Below, piece by piece: positions 1 to 10,529 of a stretch of 64,000 nucleotides of DNA. The notes beneath the pieces are model-generated. The model was not told the DNA's origin. It did not search any database and worked only from the letters and a program-made list of their open reading frames with translations. Source of the DNA: Cladopsammia gracilis (taxonomy: Eukaryota; Cnidaria; Anthozoa; Scleractinia; Dendrophylliidae); the NCBI GenBank assembly GCA_022457155.1, contig JAJGOT010001046.1:1-64000 (forward strand), written 5' to 3'. The stretch's first letter is position 1. Each line of letters begins with the position of its first letter. Made by a program: the position numbers and the translations under genes.

Positions 1-68
1 TCAAGATGGCGGCAAAATCGCTCCTTATGTTGACATGAGAAGCAGAAGGAAGAATTACGGGTTTACCT

Positions 69-201
69 CGGTGTAAGAACCTGTGACTTTTTCCTTTGTT
101 TTTTACCTTTGTAGTATTGCATTCCCAGTTGACTCTATTGTTTTATGCCTTTTGTTTTCTTTGTTTTACGTCACTCGTGAGTTTCACAGGTTCTTACACC
201 G
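69..201. repeat. Inverted-repeat element shared by both duplication copies
   Basis: Arms of about 18 bp (GGTGTAAGAACCTGTGA and its complement) enclose a T-rich centre of about 95 bp. The same structure is present in duplication copy 2 near 11922-12054, so it predates the duplication. It resembles a small MITE. No target-site duplication is clear. Confidence 0.5.
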
Positions 202-204
202 AGT

Positions 205-393
205 ATGAGCCAGAATTACAGCATACAAGTTTTCAAGACAATGCAAGGTGTTCATGGATGGATAGGACCGTTTGATATTGGGTTCGCAGGTTATTACTGC
301 GGGATTTTTGTTCCGGCAAGTTTTGTGTTTTATATAACTTGCCATTTGCTTAGCGATCGAGGTTTCAAATGTTTCAAAAGTGTCGGCTCCTGA
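205..393 (+). CDS. Uncertain 62-codon frame, copy 1
   Basis: An ATG-to-stop frame of 62 codons, aromatic- and cysteine-rich, with no family I recognise. The same frame is intact at 12058-12246. I count 12 base differences between the two; about 7 are synonymous, more than expected for neutral drift, which hints that it is or was translated. A third, inverted copy near 14040-14215 is frame-broken. No clear splice sites, signal peptide or downstream exon were found. It could be a terminal exon of a duplicated gene or a chance frame in a repeat. Confidence 0.25.
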   Translation: MSQNYSIQVFKTMQGVHGWIGPFDIGFAGYYCGIFVPASFVFYITCHLLSDRGFKCFKSVGS

Positions 394-1735
394 ATGTAGA
401 AAATGTAGTGTACTTTTTAGACATAATTTTATGTTTCTCCGTAAAAGCATTCAAAATATTAGGGAATCAATACTGCATTGGGTTAAAGACGCCACTGACG
501 AGTTCAAGCTGTCTACAGTTTCTTGTTACATTTAAGTTGCACAGCCTAGTTTTGACACTTGCAGTGAGAAGCCGAGTGAATCTCTTTTTTCTTTAAATTT
601 ATGTTTCGTTGAGGGAAAGTTTCAAACTGATCCAGTAGAATGTTATATAAAGGAAGCATAATCGTATGACAGATTACTGGTAAAATTGCGCCCTAAATAT
701 GTGACACTAAGCAACAGACGACGAGCTTGCTATAAAGTAGAGTCAGTAAGAAGAATTCCCACTTATAATATTTCCTCCGCGAAAATTATGCTTCTGTAAT
801 GAGGCGAAGTCTTACGCCCCACGGTGAGGACTGCTCAAAGGCGAAGAAGAGGTCCGCCGGACTGCAACAATCACTACTAAAAGTTTCAACACATGGCTTA
901 ATACAACACCTCTTCACTTCTAATTTCACTCAGTCTCTTCTAGTTTCTGTTTCTTAGCTTTCTCGTCTAAACTTACTCTAATTTGCTGAATGCTCATTTT
1001 ATAAGTTCCCAAATTGAGTATACATAATTTAAAACTACTTGATTAATTACAACATATGGTACGCTTGATTAACATATGATTATAGCAAGTGTTTAAATGT
1101 TCCTTGCAAAACGTTTCTTATATATAAAAAGAGTTACTAAATGATAAATGAACATAATCAGTCTTAAGTTAAAACTATTAGTTACATTTTGGTTAGTTGT
1201 AGTTAACAAAAGGCAGCGGTTTGACTTAATTGTGGAAAGTAGGCACGAGAAAAAGATAGCTAGGAACTAAAGTTTCTTATGTTTAATTAATGAAGCCTCC
1301 AAAAGTACTTTTAAAAACCAATTCTTTAGGAAAAAGAACTAATGAAAAAAAAAAAAAAAAACAACGAATAACTGCATCGCGCTCGCACTCCACACTCATC
1401 ATTCATATATAAAAAAAATACTGGTGTCAATTTTGGAGACGAGCTGTCACCTTTCAATCTCATTACATCTTATAATTAGGTTCAGTAGAAATATCTAGAA
1501 GTTTCTAAAATCTTGAAGGAACACATGTAAAATATATTTCATGTTTTGAAGTTTAAACGCGATAAAAAGGTACAACTGTGCTATCATAAATCATAATCGA
1601 GTTTCTATGAAAATCACATTATTTTTCTTAACATATAGTTTTGTATTTGAACGTTGCGTGTTATTCTATATAATTTCTGCAATTATCTTATAGTAGATCA
1701 CTTTGGGGTAAATGCATTTAACTTTATTTGTATAG
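394..1735. other. Non-coding duplicated sequence
   Basis: AT-rich sequence aligned with 12247-13078 and 15329-15690 of duplication copy 2. No splice-consistent coding frame, RNA gene or autonomous mobile element is visible. The insertion point that was filled in copy 2 corresponds to about 1345-1367 here, next to an A-run. Confidence 0.6.
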
Positions 1736-1838
1736 GTAATCATACGGTTTCGAGCGGCTCGTGCAATTTGAGCTTTTTGAACTGAAAACTCACAAGTGCA
1801 AATTAATCCCAAATTGAACGAGAAAACCGTATGATTAC
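1736..1838. mobile_element. Short palindromic MITE
   Basis: Terminal inverted repeats GTAATCATACGGTTT and its complement bound a ~103-bp element. Duplication copy 2 lacks it (near 15700), so it was inserted, or deleted from the other copy, after the duplication. Confidence 0.65.
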
Positions 1839-1844
1839 TTATTA

Positions 1845-2067
1845 ATAATTATACATGAAAAAAATTTGCATCCATTTTTGTTTGGAAATTTTTTTTTGCA
1901 AAAATTTTTTGGATATTTTTTTTCTTTTTTTTTGGGCAAAAAAAAAAGAAAAAAAATCTTTTTCGATTTGTAATTTGCACTGGTGTTACACTTTTTGCAC
2001 CGGTGTTACACTTGAACTGCACTGCTCTTAGCCAATCAGAATCGAGTAATTTTTTCATGTATATTAT
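1845..2067. mobile_element. Second inverted-repeat insertion
   Basis: Inverted ends of about 20 bp (an AATAATTATACATGAAAAAA-type end) flank a T/A-homopolymer-rich centre. It abuts the preceding MITE, and both are absent from duplication copy 2, so the two may be one composite insertion. Confidence 0.55.
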
Positions 2068-2928
2068 TAACTCAAGAAAACGAAAGGTTTTGTCACTTAG
2101 TAAAAAAATATTATTTTAAGCTAATTTCATACATTAGTCTTGTGACATTTCCATACGGCTTCAATGAAACAGTGAACCTTTGCTTGTTTAAAAATACATT
2201 TACACTGTAGATCACGGCGCCAAAAAGGGCCTTCCATTAGGTCTTTTAAAAAAGGTTTCTAATTTCATTTGCTTAATTTTCATCATGCGGGCTTTTAAAG
2301 ACGGCTGTAGCTTCATCACGATCAGATAATAGTAAATATGTGTCATTGTATATCTGTAAATGTGAAAATATCCTCACTGTTAAATGGAGGTAGCGTTTTT
2401 ATTTTCCGCTCTGTAAATTCTGGTCAATCGATCTTTTATTTCTAAAGAAATATGCTGGTCAGGACTATTTTTAAAAGGTGGCTGGCAACAGTTCGCAGTA
2501 TTTGCCATCTGTTATACTTTGTAGGATAAATACTACAATTCTTTATCAGTTGATGCTACAATAATGGTATAAAGCAAATGCCCATTGTCTGATCTATTGA
2601 TATGTCACTGTAGTGTAAGGAGGCTTGACTCAGTTTATTATGGCTTGGGGTGTATGTTTTGAAATCACAATTCCGCAAAAAAGACAGACTTCGATTGCTT
2701 TCATACTTCACCAAGTTTATTAAATGTGATCAAAGTTTATGTGTCGCTGGTTTCCGAGTGACAGCGGTTACTATAGCAACGCCAGCTTATTACCCTTTGT
2801 TTTAAACAATGCTGTTTTTTGCAAAATCTAGTCACACACTTCATAATGAAACTTTCAAATTTTAGCTGCAGACGAAGTTTCATGAAAATTTTAAGCTAAG
2901 ACGAGTTGTGACGAAATACAAGTCAACT

Positions 2929-3738
2929 TTATTTTTTCAACTCGCAACGCAAATTTTCCGTTACAAGACAAGTTGGACTACACAATCGTGTAGTTATATC
3001 AGTGGAGAGGCTAGAATCGAATTTTGTCTGCTCGCATTGGAAATTACGGGCTATAACGTTTTGTTCTGTAGTGAAAACAAATTAATCAACAGGAAATTAT
3101 CAGATGAGTTTCCACTTTGAGTTGCAAGAATAATTTTTGAAAACCTCTCAAGAGTAAAGCTTATAATTTTGGAAACTAATCGAAGTTAGTTTTTAAGATT
3201 GTCCGAGGTCAGTTCGAATATGTTCTTTGGCATGCTAAAACGACTAACTTAGGTCTCATCAGCATGGCATAGCTAATAATTAGGTTTAGGGTCCCCCGTG
3301 AAATAGAACAAGAATTAAATGAACATGTGAAGCTGGTGGAACTGTGGCTTATATTGGAACGGGATACGAGAATGTTTAAACGAGGGCACAAACCCCAGAA
3401 GACCGCGTTATTCTCTACTAACGTTAGGACGCAAGCCCGAAAAGACCTCGTTTCTTCCGCCCAAAGCCCAAAAAGATATCGTAAAGAGATTGAAATACCC
3501 GGAAGATCCCGTTACTCGGGAGTAACAAGGGCGTAAGACCGAGAAGACTGTCTTCCTTTCCTTGCGTGGAAGACTTATGAATGAAGAAACGAGGGCGTAA
3601 CGCCATGAAGAGCTCGCTTCTCAGGTAACTTTGTAGAAAATAAAAATAAAATGTTCGCAGTCTACATTTACCTTGACTGATACACGCCATGACCACCAAA
3701 ACGAGGAGGAGGGCGTTCATTTGAGAGCTCACAGCCAT
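2929..3738 (-). CDS. Small secreted cysteine-containing peptide, paralogue A (2 exons)
   Basis: Exon 1 is 3672-3738 and exon 2 is 2929-3065; donor GTAAAT and acceptor CTACAG keep phase 1. Exon 1 encodes a 22-residue signal-peptide-like start (MAVSSQMN, then a Leu/Val-rich core). Exon 2 encodes about 45 residues with four cysteines and ends in two lysines and TAA. The first part matches paralogue B (9517-10477), including a shared NVIAR-containing segment and two cysteines. After the second shared cysteine the sequence is unrelated and shorter. It could be a diverged functional gene or a truncated one. I do not recognise the family and assign no activity. The intron holds degenerate ~38-bp repeats containing GAGGGCGYAA. 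Confidence 0.6.
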
Positions 3739-4122
3739 TTTACACTTGTTTAACTAAATTGGAGAGCAACATTGTTAGTAAATGTACAAATTATTCACAA
3801 TATTGGATAAGCCAAGTTTCAGGGGCACCCAACGAATCTGTTTCTCACTTTATTTGTTCCCCAGCGGAATTCTTGCTGGCTGGCAAAATATTCTGTAGCG
3901 ATATTTTTTAATTACCATTTTTGCGCTGGCTGACTCGAGAAAGGAGTCGCAAGAACAAACTTGAGCAGATCGAAAAGAGACTGGATCGAAGAAAATCGGA
4001 GAGGAGAGAGACTGGCGAAGAACGGCTTTCAACCAGTTTAACCGGTTTCAACGGGTTTCGGCGTACCTCGGGGACTTGCTTTTGTTCGTTTTTATGTGGT
4101 CATTGCTTGGGATTCAATGGAG

Positions 4123-4289
4123 CGTATACAGCTATTTCAATAAACGTTGTCGGATGAAAGCTTAAAGCCAATACCGCAAGGTAGTATGGGTTAGGGTTAA
4201 AAATCCATTGAATAAAAATCCCATACTACCTTGCGGTCTTGGGTTTTCGCCTTTCTCATCCGACAACGTTAATTGAAATAGCTGTATAC
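4123..4289. repeat. Long hairpin-forming inverted repeat
   Basis: Arms of about 70 bp, starting GTATACAGCTATTTCAAT and ending in its near-complement, flank a short centre. They include matching CCGCAAGGTAGTATGGG segments. The structure suggests a nearly fully palindromic MITE. No coding potential. Confidence 0.7.
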
Positions 4290-4570
4290 TTCCCGCTGGA
4301 AGTAAAACAAGCTTCATATAGTTTTCCATTAATGTTTCATTAGTTCCCAAGCCCCTTTTGGTAAATTATTATTGTTTTTTTTTTTAATTATTCTTTTTTT
4401 AATTGCTTTTAATTATACGCAGGCCTTATTCACTGGTCAGCGGAAGGAAGGAAGGGGTTAAAATTTGCACATTCGTCTCCGTCTGCTATAACTCGTTCAA
4501 CATTTCGCGTATTCACGAGTTACAAATAACTAGAAAAAAAAAACAAAGAAAAAAAAACCAGATGTTATCT

Positions 4571-4667
4571 GGTCCGTGAGAGGCTCGAACTCTCGACCTC
4601 GGCGTTGCTACAGGACTGCAAGTCCTGGTGTATCAGCACCGCGCTCTGCCGACTGAGCTAACGGACC
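4571..4667 (-). tRNA. tRNA-Ile-like gene, anticodon GAU, with ~25-nt intron
   Basis: A full cloverleaf can be drawn: acceptor GGTCCGT/ACGGACC, TA at 8-9, D stem GCTC/GAGC, anticodon stem CGGTG/CGCCG, loop beginning CTGATA, variable AGGTC, T stem GAGAG/CTCTC with TTCGAGC loop, discriminator A. The total is 97 nt, so a 25-nt intron lies after position 37. A T-run follows the 3' end as a Pol III terminator. The layout matches intron-containing tRNA-Ile(UAU) of other animals, but the wobble base reads G, giving GAU, which is rare in eukaryotic nuclei. A tRNA-derived pseudogene is the alternative. Confidence 0.7.
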
Positions 4668-4950
4668 ACCGACGGATTACGACACAGTAAATATATTGTA
4701 GAATTGTTATAAAAAGTATTGTAAGGAAAGATGTGTAAGATTGTTAATGTTTTCAGTCATCGCATGTAAACCGTCCAAGATAACCAGCAATAGGAATATG
4801 ACTCCTGTGCGGGGTAGTAAATGCCCTGGTAAAAAGTAAAAATAGCTGCAAGTAAAAACGTAAAAGGAACCAAATAGTCGAGCAAATTTTATAAAATAAA
4901 AGAGCAATTTTGTATGATGGTTTGATTTTGACCGTGCATTTTTTTTAATG
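4668..4950. repeat. Conserved upstream flank of the minus-strand tRNA, copy 1
   Basis: This flank aligns with 6637-6830 plus 7185-7345, which lies upstream of the third tRNA locus; there the homology is interrupted by an inserted TIR element. The tRNAs therefore spread by duplication of a several-hundred-bp unit rather than as bare tRNA sequences. Confidence 0.6.
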
Positions 4951-5160
4951 AGATAGAGTTCGCGGACCGTCAACTTCTGCTTTTCCGGTCTGTACAGACA
5001 GCACAGATCGTCCAACTGGTACACCCTCAATTACAAGCATACAATTAACGGACCGTCATCGGACCGACCACTACTTTTTGTGTTTGTCAAACCGTACAGA
5101 TCTTTAGGCTGATTTGACTGTATCAGTGCGTTTATCTAGAACGAGTTATACATTGATTTA

Positions 5161-5318
5161 CAGTGGAATCCCGATTTTTCAAACCTCCAAGGGAAGCAGA
5201 AATTGGTTCGAGAAATCGGAAGTTCGAGAAATCGAGGATGGCATTGACTGAAATCAAATCCAAGGGAAGCGAGTTTTGTTTGAATAATCGGAAAGTTCGA
5301 AAAATAGGGATTCTACCG
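5161..5318. mobile_element. pogo/Tigger-like MITE
   Basis: A 158-bp element starting CAGTGGAATCCCGATTTTTC and ending with a near-complementary inverted repeat. TA is present on both sides as the target-site duplication. The ends resemble Tc1/mariner-pogo termini. No transposase frame is present. Confidence 0.65.
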
Positions 5319-5366
5319 TATATAAGCTGCTTGTTTCGGGAGAATTATGCGACACAACACGTTGGT

Positions 5367-5463
5367 GGTCCGTTAGCTCAGTCGGCAGAGCGCAGTGCTG
5401 ATATACAAGGACTTGTAGTCCTACAGCTACGCTGAGGTCGAGAGTTCGAGCCTCTCACGGACC
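5367..5463 (+). tRNA. tRNA-Ile-like gene, anticodon GAU, with ~25-nt intron
   Basis: Same 97-nt length and cloverleaf as the locus at 4571-4667, on the opposite strand. The anticodon stem is CAGTG/CGCTG instead of CGGTG/CGCCG: one base pair has changed on both sides, so pairing is kept. The intron sequence differs, but the CTGATA loop and A38 are retained. A T-run follows within about 10 nt. The compensatory change supports the intron model and past selection. Confidence 0.7.
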
Positions 5464-5499
5464 AGTTAACATTTTTTTTGTGTCAAGACATTTTTTGCC

Positions 5500-6530
5500 T
5501 CCACTGAGACTTTCTTCCAGGACAACTCTCGCCCTACCCAGGGTGCAGAGGCGTTTCCCGCGCTGCCATTTCTTTCATATTCCACGCGTCTTATGCTTCT
5601 TATCGAAAGCCCTAGCTCATCTCCTTGTAACCTTACGAAAACTACCTATTCGTTTAGAGAAAAATAGATAACGACAGCGACTCTGTGTCACTATACAGGT
5701 AGCTAGTTGAAAACCTGATCGGCAGCAAGAGAAAAAGAGGTTTCCTCATGCCTGTAACTATGTGCTAAGGATAAGAGAATTACGAGACACGACAGGAATC
5801 AATTATATTTAACCACAAATATATGCGTTCTGTAAAGATTCTCGATTCTGCGTTTTATCAAACAATGTAACTAGCCTTATTTACCAACGCAAAATTCAGT
5901 TGTTCTGGAAACTAAAGCTGGCGGAGTATATCAAATGGAAAATCTCAGCTTTTATTTTCTTCTATTGGGGGATCACGTTACACATGTGTATGACTACTAG
6001 AAAAAAAATCCTGTAAACTGTCTTTTCCCAGAATTAAGAAAAATATCACACACAGCATTAAAAAGACGATGTAAGAAAAATGATTTGCAGCAAAATAGAA
6101 TTTATGCCCAAAATTAAGCCGTGAAAAAAATGTTGGCTGAAAGTAAAGTTGCCTGTTACCGCGATGATCACATTCTCTTTAATTCCTTCTACCGCAGTTC
6201 ATATTGATTTATTTTCATGTACACATTATCATATTCATAATCTCACAGTTCTGATAGAACTCACAATTGACCAGCACCCCATTTCGCCTTGTAGTTTAGT
6301 GGTAGAGCGTTTGCACCGGAATCACAAAGGTCATGGGTGCTCAGGTCTTGTTCAGGGTGTTTTGGGCCACCGTGATAAACAAGGTTACTTTACTATTTTT
6401 CAAGTTGCAAGAAAAACTGAGAAACATTGGTTTGTACAACACCGCCTTTTTAAAATTCCTTAGTGTGGGCGAGAGTTGGTTTAAAATTACAATTGAGAAA
6501 AAAAATAACCGGACACAAAAAGGTAAATGT
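5500..6530. other. Intergenic stretch, no gene recognised
   Basis: AT-rich sequence. A degenerate tRNA-like stretch near 6288-6350 (TAGTTTAGTGGTAGAGC followed by a weak B-box) may be an old SINE head, but the fold is poor. Nothing else could be supported. Confidence 0.4.
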
Positions 6531-6535
6531 TAACT

Positions 6536-6636
6536 GGTCCCTGAGAGGCTCGAACTCTCGACCTCGGCGTAGCTGTAGGACTACAAATCCTGGTGTATCA
6601 GCACCGCGCTAATTAAGACGACTGAGCTAACGGACC
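6536..6636 (-). pseudogene. Broken tRNA-Ile-like copy
   Basis: Third member of the tRNA family. The acceptor (with one mismatch), anticodon stem CGGTG/CGCCG and T arm are kept. The D arm has lost the GGCAGAG part and gained a TCTTAATTA stretch, destroying the D stem. It shares its upstream flank with the locus at 4571-4667. Confidence 0.65.
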
Positions 6637-6840
6637 ACCGACGGACCCTGAAGCTAAGTTGTTATAAATTATAATATTGTTATCAATTATCATAAATTCT
6701 GTAGGGAAAATTGTGTTAGATTGTTGATGTTTTCGGTCATCGAATGTGAACTCCAAAATAACCGTGACCGGCAATACGAATATAATGATGTTGCATTATT
6801 TATTTATTTATTTATTTTATTTATGTACTTCCTATAACAG

Positions 6841-7179
6841 GCTATACGGGGATGCTCCGCCCGAAAGGGGTACCTTTTTGAGGCTGAAATATGAAAAGGT
6901 GGGGATTTCACGAGTTGAAGTATATGAAAGGGTAGGGATTTCACGAAAAATAGGAAAGGGTAGCGAAAACACGAGTTGAAGCATAAAAAAGGGTAGGGAA
7001 AACTGCCATTTAAGCATTATAAAAGGGCCTTTCAAAATATATCAAACAGACGAACATAAAGGCTATATGAAAGGGGTACCATTTTCAATGAAAGGTATAT
7101 GAAAGGGCCGGTACCTTTTCTGTCAAAAACAGTATATGAAAGGGTAAGGGTTTGGACCTCAGGGCGGAGCATCCCGTAC
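6841..7179. mobile_element. TIR element built of GAAAGGG-type internal repeats
   Basis: Inverted ends TACGGG(G)ATGCTCCGCCC at 6845-6862 and 7162-7178 bound a ~335-bp element. Its interior is a loose tandem array of TATGAAAGGGTA- and TTTCACGAGTTGAAG-like units. It interrupts the duplicated tRNA upstream flank, so it is a later insertion. No transposase. Confidence 0.65.
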
Positions 7180-7189
7180 AAAACATTGT

Positions 7190-9200
7190 TAAGTACCCCT
7201 CCCCGGGGTAAAAGTCAAGAGAGCTAGAAGTAAAAACGTATATTAGATCCTTCTTTAAAGGTTGTGGAAATTTTATAACATGAAAGAGCAATTTTGCAAG
7301 ATGGTTCGATTTTTGTGCCTTGATCATTTTCGAGTGCACGAGGAGATATGGGAAAGACAAGCTTCAATTTTTTGAAATTGTCTCGCAAAACAAATAGTTG
7401 CAAGTTGCATGCACGATTTTTTACGTGCAACCCTCCCTCGTGCAACTGAACTTTTTTAAGTTTCAGAAAAATAGGTGAATCGTTCACCAGCTTCTGTAAC
7501 AAATTTCGTCAAGTTGCACAACCCTGGGGGTGGAGGACACATGCACAAGTTTTCAACTTTCGCAATTATTTTTCGCGAGACAAGTTGCATGGCAATTCTT
7601 GGTTTTCATATGAGGTCATAAAAATTCAAAAATCTAAAGTATACGGCCTACAACATGGTATGTGGATACCAGTGTTATAATCTTTCACAAAAAGTTTCAG
7701 GTGTTTTCACGGTGTTTTGTTTCCGATTTATAAAGGTTTTAAATGTGTCACGCAATTCGTCACGTTATTTCAGAAAAGCCGTGAAAATAAACAAAATTGA
7801 ACCAGTTGAAAGTTATTTTTGATTTTGCCTTCACTACACAACCGAACACACTCAAAGATTGAGGCAAGGGCGCGTTGGTCAGCCAGGCCCACGATACATT
7901 TTATTATTGACAAAGGACTATCGTATTACAATATTACTATAATATACTATACTACAATATCACAATAACTCTAGGTTGGCCGGCCAGGCCCACGATACAT
8001 TTTGTCATTGACGAAGAACTATGATATAACGATAACTCTAAGCGCACCAGAGCCGGACACGTAAACCCCAAAAAACCAACTGTTGGAAAAAATAGGGACC
8101 GTGTACCCCCGACCTATGCAGTGGTGCTACCTTTGGGGTTTTAAGGTGTTTTTAACTAAGAAACAAACGACTTAAATGCGGCTAAAACTGCCGATAACAA
8201 ATCTTAAGGTATTACAATAAACAACTAAGACGAAAGTTAACTTGTTTGAACAGTACTAGAGGCGGCGAGGCTGACCGTAGAATGACACAAATCTATCAAC
8301 GAACAGTTTTCAAACTCACGAACCGTGAGCCCCTGCGCACTACACTAGTACCCGGTTCTCTGCTCCGTGTCGGCAAAATATTAATTTATGTCAATACCGA
8401 TTATCACAAATTACATAATTATAGATGCTTATTAAGACTTTGAATTTTTGGCCGCCATGTTGGTGTCCCACACCAAGACGGCCGCTCCATACATTTCTTA
8501 CTAAAAATGTCTAATACTCGTTTGCCTATAACTCTTGAACGAAATGCTTTTGTGCTTCAAAATTTGGCCCAGATGTGTAGTTTTAAACTCTCTACAATTC
8601 CATAAACATTTTGGATTCGAAATCTGTTGTTTAATGCTTCTGAATTTTGATATGACGTAAGTGAAAACCAAGAATTGTAACGTGTAACATTGTACGCAAC
8701 ACAATTCCGGGAATCACGATAAAGATCGTGACTAGTACGTGATGTCTCGATTGATGGCTTTAATTTGCAATGACAATCCCAGGAATCGGGATAAGGATTG
8801 TGACTAGTACGGGATGTGCCGATTGATGGCTTTAATTTGCAATGACAATCCCAGGAATCGGGATAAGGATTATGGCTAGTACGGGATGAACGGACTGATG
8901 TCTTTAATTTGCAATGACAATCTCAGGAATCGGGATAAGGATTGTGACTAGTACGGGATGTCCCGATTGATGGGCTTGCACCAAAATGACAATCCAGTTG
9001 TTTGCCAAACAAGGTTCTCATGGAAGGAAAATGTCGCAATATCGCAAGAAAAACCCGTATGTCACAAAATGTCTTCAGATAAATGAAATTTAAGAAAAAA
9101 ATTAAAAAGGGTTGGTGGATATTAGTGGGTTTGTTTTAAAGTTATAACCGGTTTGAATTCATCGGAATGCGATTCAGGAAATGCAAATTTTGAGATATTT
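7190..9200. other. Intergenic stretch with local repeats
   Basis: No gene could be supported. It contains a ~110-bp imperfect direct duplication at about 7875-8040 (each copy with GGCCCACGATACATTTT) and the 72-bp tandem array at 8705-8985. Short frames here have no splice or domain support. Confidence 0.5.
8705..8985. repeat. Tandem array of ~72-bp units (about 4 copies)
   Basis: Each unit reads GACAATCCCAGGAATCGGGA, then AAGGATTGTGACTAGTACGG and a GATGGCTTTAATTTGCAAT end. The first unit is more diverged. No coding frame is conserved across units. Confidence 0.85.
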
Positions 9201-9516
9201 TTAAGGGTGTAGGCCGTGAAAACAAATCTCGAGAATTGAAATCTGGACTTGAGCGACCACATCATATAACATCACTGCCTTCATCACTATCACTTTCTTA
9301 AAAGTAGAAATATCCTGAATCCGATCGACCATCCGAAACTGAACAAAAAACAAATTTTCAGTGGATCTCAAAGAAATTTTTTTATTGCTGTTAAACGTGT
9401 ACTGGTATATAACACTGTAAATCTTGATAGGGGACCTTATTGATATAGTTATAATTGAAACGAAAACCATTTAACTTTTTAAATATCCCGCACATCATAT
9501 AACATCACCACCTTCA

Positions 9517-10477
9517 TCACTGTCCATCAACTCCCAAATTCATAAGAATCTGGTCGGGAGCACAATCGGGGTTTTTAGAATTGAGATCGAGAGCACAACA
9601 CCTGTAGCCTTCCCAGTTTGGTTTATCCTTCTGTTTAGCATCTCTCTGGCATTCTTCATCCAATTTGGAGCTTGCTTTAATCGTGTAGCAATAGGAATCA
9701 CATCCAAATGAACTGCACAATCGGGTAGTTATATTATCGGAGAGGCTAGAAACGAATATTCTCTGCTCGCATTGGGAATTACGGGCTATAACGTTATGAT
9801 CTGTAGTGAGAAAAAAATAAATCAAAAGGAAGTTATCAGATGAGCTTCCGCTTTGAGTAGCAAGAATAATTTTTTGAAAACCTCTCAAGAGTAAAGCTAA
9901 TAATTTTGGAAACTAATCGAAGTTAGTTTTTAAGATTGTCCCAAGATTGTCCGAGGTCAGTTCGAATACGCTCTTTGGCATGCTAAAACGACTAACAAGA
10001 GAACTATGGCCAGTTGTTTCGGCCTTGTTAGGCCTCATCAGCATGGCATAGCTAATAATTGGGTTTGGGGTACCCTGTGAAATAGAACATGTGAAGCTGG
10101 TGGGACTGTGGCTTATATTGGATCGGGATACGAGAATGTTTAAACGAGGGCGCAAACCCCAGAAGACCGCGTTATTCGCTAGAAAAGTTAGGACACAAGC
10201 CCGAAAAGACCTCGTTTCTCCGCCAGAAGTTGGAAAAGATATCGTAATTCGCGTGTAAAGAGATTGAAATACCCGGACGATCCCGTAACTCGGGGGTAAC
10301 ATGGGCGTAAGACCGATAAGACTGCCGTCTTCCTTTCCGGCCTTGCGTGGAAGACGTATGAATGAAGTAACGAGGGCGTAACGAATATAATGTTCGCAGT
10401 CTACATTTACCTTGACTGATACACGCCATGACCACCAAAACGAGGAGGAGAGCGTTCATTTCAGAGCTCACAGCCAT
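9517..10477 (-). CDS. Small secreted eight-cysteine peptide, paralogue B (2 exons)
   Basis: Exon 1 is 10411-10477 and exon 2 is 9517-9800, joined in phase 1 (donor GTAAAT, acceptor CTACAG), giving 116 residues. The first 22 residues form a signal peptide nearly identical to paralogue A. The mature part has eight cysteines: three single, a CDSYC pair-type spacing, an adjacent CC, and one near the C-terminus. It also has a basic DAKQKDKPNW stretch. The spacing does not match the coral SCRiP pattern as I remember it, and I recognise no family. Secretion and disulfide bonding are inferences. It might be a structural, defensive or venom-type peptide; the sequence does not decide. Confidence 0.7.
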
Positions 10478-10529
10478 TTTACACTTGTATAACTAAATTG
10501 GAGAGCAACACTGTTAGTAAATGTACAAA

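Larger units (their letters stand above)
1..2805. repeat. Segmental duplication, copy 1
   Basis: This block matches 11853-17042 in the same orientation along nearly its whole length, with scattered substitutions and short indels. The match starts at the window edge, so the unit may extend to the left. Compared with copy 2, this copy carries two extra inverted-repeat insertions at about 1725-2070 and lacks the large insertion and LINE fragment found in copy 2. Homology ends near 2805, just before a small secreted-peptide gene. Apart from the 62-codon frame near the start I see no gene in it. Confidence 0.85.

Noticed and set aside
8705..8985. CRISPR-like array
   Set aside because: The units are contiguous 72-bp tandem repeats without unique spacers, in a eukaryotic genome.
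9517..10477. Assignment of the eight-cysteine peptide to coral SCRiPs or a known toxin family
   Set aside because: The cysteine spacing does not fit the SCRiP pattern as I remember it, and no other family is recognisable; a name would be a guess.
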